From Falsiroseomonas sp050563545 (GTDB lineage: Bacteria; Pseudomonadota; Alphaproteobacteria; Acetobacterales; Acetobacteraceae): a stretch of DNA of 64,000 nucleotides. The stretch is taken from positions 62,001-126,000 of the forward strand of contig NZ_JBNXUM010000007.1 in the NCBI RefSeq assembly GCF_050563545.1, read 5' to 3'. A model generated the notes under the pieces. The model ran no database searches. It saw only the letters and a program-made list of their open reading frames with translations, and was not told the DNA's origin. A program made the position numbers and the translations under genes. Below are positions 60,077 through 64,000 of this stretch, piece by piece; position 1 is the stretch's first letter, and the number at the start of each line of letters is the position of its first letter.

Positions 60077-60790
60077 ATGGACCACTCGGCCGTCACCCCC
60101 GACCGGGCGGCGCTCTTCCTCGACTTCGACGGCACCCTGGTCGAGATTGCCCCGCGGCCCGACGCCGTGCTGGTGCCCACCGGCCTGCCGCCCCTGCTGC
60201 GCCGCCTGGCGGAGCGGCTTGACGGCGCACTTGCCATCGTCTCCGGGCGCAGCCTGCCAGACCTCGAGGCTCGCCTGCCCGTCCCCCTGCCCATGGCCGG
60301 CGACCACGGGGCGTCGCTGCGCCCGGCGCCCGGCGCACCGGTCGAGACGCTGCTCCTGCCCCACCCCCCGCCGGCCTGGCGCGAGGCGGCCGAGGCGCTC
60401 GCCGCCGCTCATCCCGGCGCCCTGGTCGAGGCCAAGCCGCATGGCTTCGTCCTGCATTACCGCCTGGCGCCGCAGGCCGCCGGCGCGGCGCGCGCGCTGC
60501 TCGACGGGCTGATCACCGACAACGGCGAGTTCGTCATCATGCCCGCCCGCATGGCCTTCGAGGTGAAGCCGGCGGCCGTCTCCAAGGCGACCGCCGTCGC
60601 CGGCCTGATGGCGCGCGCCCCCTTCATGGGCCGCATGCCGGTCTTCGTCGGCGATGATGTGACGGACGAGGCCGGCATGCAGGCCGCGCGCGCCGCCGGC
60701 GGCCTCGGCCTGAGGCTGCAGGACGCCTTCGGGAACCCTGCGGGGCTGCGCGACTGGCTCGCACGCCTCGCCGCCGCGCCGCCGTCGTGA
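60077..60790 (+). CDS. otsB: Trehalose-6-phosphate phosphatase OtsB
   Basis: OtsB dephosphorylates trehalose-6-phosphate. The 237-residue HAD-family protein has the nucleophile motif LFLDFDGTLVE, the SGRSL threonine/serine motif and the C-terminal VFVGDDVTDEAGM. It precedes otsA by 91 nt in the same strand, giving a trehalose operon. ATG at 60077 is the start that places the HAD motif near the N-terminus. Confidence 0.95.
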   Translation: MDHSAVTPDRAALFLDFDGTLVEIAPRPDAVLVPTGLPPLLRRLAERLDGALAIVSGRSLPDLEARLPVPLPMAGDHGASLRPAPGAPVETLLLPHPPPAWREAAEALAAAHPGALVEAKPHGFVLHYRLAPQAAGAARALLDGLITDNGEFVIMPARMAFEVKPAAVSKATAVAGLMARAPFMGRMPVFVGDDVTDEAGMQAARAAGGLGLRLQDAFGNPAGLRDWLARLAAAPPS

Positions 60791-60881
60791 GCGCCCGTCC
60801 GCTACCCCGCGCGTGGCGGCTGGCGCGGCAGGGCGCCACGATGCCCCCTATGCGCCCCGCCGACAGTCCGGCCTCCAGGAC

Positions 60882-62291
60882 ATGAGCAGGCTCGTCATCG
60901 TCGCCAACCGCGTCTCGGACCCCAGGGAGCGCGGGGCGGCCGCCGGCGGCCTGGCGGTCGGGCTCAAGGATGCCGTGGCACGGCGAGACGCGCTCTGGTT
61001 CGGCTGGTCCGGCGCGACGGCCCAGCAGACCGCGACGACGCCGCGGATACAGCGCGCCGGCCGCACGGACTACGCCACCATCGACCTCGGAGAGGCCGAC
61101 TACCGCCACTACTACCAGGGCTTCTCCAACGCCGCGCTCTGGCCGGTGCTGCATTACCGCCTCGGCATCGCCCGCTTCGCGCGGGAGGACTGGGTGGGCT
61201 ATCGCCGCGCCAACGCCGCCTTCGCCGCCGCCCTCGCGCCGCTGCTGCGCCCCGACGACACGATCTGGGCGCACGACTTCCACCTCTTCCTCCTCGCCGC
61301 CGAGCTTCGCGCGCTGGGTTGCCGGCAGCGGATCGGCTTCTTCCTCCATGTGCCCTTCCCGCCACGCCAGGTCTTCATGGGCCTGCCCAACGCGCAGGCC
61401 GTGCTGGCCGCGCTCGCGGCCTGCGACGCGATCGGCGTGCAGACCGAGGACGACGCCGAGAACCTGCGCGGCGCGCTGATTTCCGCCGGCGAGGCGGCGG
61501 CGGCGCTGCGCGTCGGCGCCTTCCCCATCGGCATCGACGCCGCGGCCTTCACGACGCTGGCGACGCGGCGCTCCGGCCTGAAAGAGGTCGAGCGGCTGCG
61601 CAATTCGCTCGCGGGACGCGTGCTGGCGATCGGCGTGGACCGGCTGGACTACACCAAGGGCCTGCCGCAGCGCATCGCGGGCTTCGGCGCGCTGCTCGCG
61701 CGCTTCCCGCGCCACCGCTCGCGCGTCACCTTCCTCCAGGTCGCGCCGGTCAGCCGCGGCGATGTGGCGACCTATCGCGCGCTGCGGCGCGAGCTCGACG
61801 AGAGCGTCGGCCGGATCAACGGCCAGCACGCCGAGCCGGACTGGGCGCCGATCCGCTACATCACCCGCGCCGTCGCGCGCCCGACCCTGGCGGGCTACAT
61901 GCGCCTTGCGCAGATCGGGCTGGTCACGCCGTTGCGCGACGGGATGAACCTGGTCGCGAAGGAATACGTCGCCGCGCAGGACCCGTCCGATCCCGGCGTG
62001 CTCGTGCTCTCGCGCTTCGCCGGCGCGGCGAACGAGCTGGACGGCGCGGTGCTGGTGAACCCGCTCGATCCCGACGACATCGCGGAGGCGCTCGACGTCG
62101 CGCTGACCATGCCGGCGGAGGAGAGGATGGCGCGCTGGCAGGGCATGGACGCCGCGGTCCGGTCGAACACCGCGGCGGTCTGGTGCCGCAACTTCCTCGC
62201 CGCGCTTGAAGGCGAGGCGGAGGTCGCGGAGGCCGGCCAGGCCGGCGGCCGGCGGCGGCTGGCGGAGACCGCTACTCCGCCGCTTTCCTGA
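60882..62291 (+). CDS. otsA: Trehalose-6-phosphate synthase OtsA
   Basis: OtsA makes trehalose-6-phosphate from UDP-glucose and glucose-6-phosphate. The 469-residue GT20 enzyme shows GGLAVGL near the N-terminus, WAHDFHLFLLAAELR, FFLHVPFPP, GVDRLDYTKGLPQRI and TPLRDGMNLVAKEY. ATG at 60882 follows AGGA closely; the frame is open upstream but lacks conserved sequence. It ends overlapping the convergent kinase gene by 20 nt. Trehalose likely protects against desiccation or osmotic stress, as does Kdp for turgor. Confidence 0.96.
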   Translation: MSRLVIVANRVSDPRERGAAAGGLAVGLKDAVARRDALWFGWSGATAQQTATTPRIQRAGRTDYATIDLGEADYRHYYQGFSNAALWPVLHYRLGIARFAREDWVGYRRANAAFAAALAPLLRPDDTIWAHDFHLFLLAAELRALGCRQRIGFFLHVPFPPRQVFMGLPNAQAVLAALAACDAIGVQTEDDAENLRGALISAGEAAAALRVGAFPIGIDAAAFTTLATRRSGLKEVERLRNSLAGRVLAIGVDRLDYTKGLPQRIAGFGALLARFPRHRSRVTFLQVAPVSRGDVATYRALRRELDESVGRINGQHAEPDWAPIRYITRAVARPTLAGYMRLAQIGLVTPLRDGMNLVAKEYVAAQDPSDPGVLVLSRFAGAANELDGAVLVNPLDPDDIAEALDVALTMPAEERMARWQGMDAAVRSNTAAVWCRNFLAALEGEAEVAEAGQAGGRRRLAETATPPLS

Positions 62292-64000
62292 ACACCCCCT
62301 GCAGCGCATCCGCGAGCTGCCCGAGGTCGTACGGTTTCATCAGCCGCGGCGGCGCATCCGGCTGGTCGGCCCAGGCGCCGACATGCCCGGTCGCGAGGAT
62401 CACCGGCAGCCCCGGCCGGGACGCGCGGATGCGGGCGGCCAGCGCCATGCCCGTCATCCCCGGCATCGCATGGTCGGTCACCACCGCGACGATGTCGCCG
62501 CGCGCGGCCAGCAGCTCCAGCGCGGCCTCGCCGCCTTCGGCCGGCACGGGCTCGTAGCCCAGCTCCTCCAGCATCGCCGCGGTGCTCTCCAGCACCAGGT
62601 CCTCGTCATCCACGACCAGCACCGCGCCGCGGCCCGTCGCCGCCGGCATCGGCGCCACGCGCGGCTCGGCGGGGAGGAGCCCGACGGGGGAGACCGGCAG
62701 CCAGAGCGTCGCCGTCGTGCCGCAGCCCGGCGCGCTGTCCAGCACCAGCGCGCCGCCGGATTGCGCGGCGAGGCCGTCCACCATCGAAAGGCCGAGCCCC
62801 GTGCCGCGGCCCGGCCCCTTGGTCGTGAAGAAGGGCTCGACCGCGCGCGCCAGCGTCGCCTCGTCCATGCCGATGCCGGTGTCTGACACCGCGACGATGA
62901 GCCAGCGCCCGGGCGAGAGGCGGCCCGGCGCCGCGCCCTCCGCCAGCGCCAGCCGCATCGCGAAGACGCCGCCTTCCGGCATGGCGTCGCGCGCGTTCAC
63001 CGCAAGGTTCACCAGCGCGAGCTCCAGCGCGTGCGGGTCCACATGCGCCGGCGGCAGCCCTTCCGGCGCGTCGATCTCCAGCGTCACCAGCGGCCCGGCG
63101 GACCGGCGCAGCAGCGCCTCCAGCCCCAGTAGCAGGGCGCGCAGATCCACCACGGCGGGCTTCAGGTCCTGCCGCCGCGCGAAGGCGAGGAGACGCTGCG
63201 TCAGGGTCGCGCCGCGCTCCGCGGCCTGGATCGCGGCATCGATGTAGCGCGCGACCTCGGTCGAACGGCCCTCCGTCGCGCTCTCTCCCGCGCGCTTGCG
63301 GGCGATCGCCAGGTTCGCCAGCACCGCCATCAGCAGGTTGTTGAAGTCATGCGCCACGCCGCCCGTCAGCTGGCCCAGCGTGTCCATCTTCTGCGCCTCA
63401 TGCAGCAGCGCCTGCGCGGCCTTCAGCGCCGAGACGTCCCGCGCCTCGGCCACCAGCAGCGACACCAGCCCATCCTCGTCGCGCACCGGCGTGACGGAGA
63501 AATCGACGGTGACCGGCGCGCCACCGGCGTCGCGCATGGCGGTGTCGCGGCGGGCGAAGCGTCCGGCCGCGGCCTCCGCGATCGCTTCGCGCAGCAGGGC
63601 CTGCGTCGCGCCGTCCTCGGGCCACCACGGCGCGTCCCAGTAGGGCCGGCCGACGACATCGGCCTCTTGCGCGCCGCCCAGGCGCAGCATCGCCGCATTG
63701 GCCTCCACCACGGTGCCGTCGGGCGACAGCAGGCCGATGAACTGGAAGGTCGCGTTGAAGAGGCCGCGGAATCGCGCCTCGCCCTCGCGCAGGCGGGCAT
63801 TGGCCTCGGCCAGCGCGCTGGTGCGTTCCGCGACGCGGCGGGCGAGGGTGGCCCGGGCTTCCTCCAGCGCCGCCTGCGCCTGGTGCTGCGCCGTGACCTC
63901 GAGCGCGATGCCGAGCAGCCGCGCCGGCCTGCCGTCGGCGCCGGCGCGGGGCTCGGCGCGCACGCCGATCCAGCGCGCGGGCACCGCGCCGGCCAGGCGG
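62272..64000 (-). CDS. PAS-containing hybrid histidine kinase (5' end outside the window)
   Basis: The visible 576 residues are, in order: the end of a PAS/PAC domain, a coiled-coil (about residues 35-68 of the visible part), a PAS domain (FRGLFNATFQFIGLLS onward), HisKA with the phospho-His in GGVAHDFNNLLMAVL, a HATPase domain ending GRGTGLGLSMV, and a C-terminal receiver with Asp in AVVTDHAMPGM and the lysine of LMKPYD. It is a soluble-looking kinase whose N-terminus lies beyond base 64000. The coding end overlaps otsA by 20 nt. Output unknown. Confidence 0.9.
   Translation of the reverse strand, partial: RLAGAVPARWIGVRAEPRAGADGRPARLLGIALEVTAQHQAQAALEEARATLARRVAERTSALAEANARLREGEARFRGLFNATFQFIGLLSPDGTVVEANAAMLRLGGAQEADVVGRPYWDAPWWPEDGATQALLREAIAEAAAGRFARRDTAMRDAGGAPVTVDFSVTPVRDEDGLVSLLVAEARDVSALKAAQALLHEAQKMDTLGQLTGGVAHDFNNLLMAVLANLAIARKRAGESATEGRSTEVARYIDAAIQAAERGATLTQRLLAFARRQDLKPAVVDLRALLLGLEALLRRSAGPLVTLEIDAPEGLPPAHVDPHALELALVNLAVNARDAMPEGGVFAMRLALAEGAAPGRLSPGRWLIVAVSDTGIGMDEATLARAVEPFFTTKGPGRGTGLGLSMVDGLAAQSGGALVLDSAPGCGTTATLWLPVSPVGLLPAEPRVAPMPAATGRGAVLVVDDEDLVLESTAAMLEELGYEPVPAEGGEAALELLAARGDIVAVVTDHAMPGMTGMALAARIRASRPGLPVILATGHVGAWADQPDAPPRLMKPYDLGQLADALQGVFRKAAE

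Noticed and set aside
1..64000. CRISPR arrays, insertion sequences, rRNA genes, attachment sites
   Set aside because: I found no repeat-spacer pattern, transposase or rRNA-like stretch; the only RNA gene seen is the tRNA-Leu at 59557-59639.

Overview
The window is high-GC DNA from an anoxygenic phototrophic alphaproteobacterium. The left third is a photosynthesis gene cluster in the conserved alphaproteobacterial order (bchFNBHLM-lhaA-puhABC-bciE-acsF-puhE, divergent from aerR/ppaA-ppsR-bchG-MFS-bchP). It carries the oxygen-dependent AcsF/BciE cyclase; no bchE, puf, crt, bchCXYZ, bchD or bchI lies inside the window. Base composition, the Bug-type binding protein and the gene mix would suit an Acetobacteraceae/Roseomonas-like member of the Rhodospirillales, but that placement is inference.

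Layout. (1) 1-13659, minus strand: bacteriochlorophyll synthesis (bchF, N, B, H, L, M), light-harvesting assembly (lhaA), reaction-centre H subunit and assembly factors (puhA, B, C, E) and the Mg-protoporphyrin ester cyclase (acsF, bciE), mostly translationally coupled. (2) 13660-14046: divergent control region with a perfect TGT-N12-ACA PpsR box in front of bchF and two degenerate boxes in front of aerR. (3) 14047-20955, plus strand: aerR/ppaA, ppsR, bchG, a BCD-family MFS protein, bchP, hemC. (4) 21104-28213: a small exported peptide, then a seven-gene minus-strand catabolic operon (quinone-oxidoreductase-like enzyme, intradiol ring-cleavage dioxygenase, YciI protein, BKACE enzyme, SDR, two orphan binding proteins) opposite a LacI-type regulator with a candidate operator between them. 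(5) 28371-32245: a YidB protein, a beta-helix/CBM protein, a gluconolactonase-like protein, and a decayed stretch with two gene remnants. (6) 32308-37982: a second small catabolic island (DUF6282 protein, peptide-binding protein, SDR, metallo-beta-lactamase fold hydrolase, AtzG-like subunit, amidase). (7) 38017-46052: high-affinity K+ uptake; kdpFABC on minus, divergent from the kdpDE sensor/regulator on plus. (8) 46146-59532: nitrate assimilation: NasT antiterminator, structured leader, NasS-like sensor, NrtABD-type transporter, FAD reductase, siroheme nitrite reductase, an Fe-S flavoprotein, nitrate reductase with a BFD domain, and siroheme synthase. (9) 59557-64000: tRNA-Leu(CAA), a small membrane protein, trehalose synthesis (otsB, otsA) and a hybrid histidine kinase running off the right edge.

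The systems connect through tetrapyrroles and regulation. hemC supplies hydroxymethylbilane, the precursor of both bacteriochlorophyll (region 1-3) and siroheme (cysG, region 8), and sits at the edge of the photosynthesis cluster. PpsR with its B12-binding antirepressor AerR probably gates the photosynthesis genes by redox and light. NasS/NasT probably gates nitrate genes by antitermination on the 46707-46939 leader. KdpDE probably acts on helically phased TAAAG repeats between the divergent kdp operons. The least explained parts are the catabolic operon at 21282-27033, the nitrite reductase module in which an Fe-S domain replaces the usual flavodoxin domain, and the conserved-looking 27-aa ORF ahead of kdpF.
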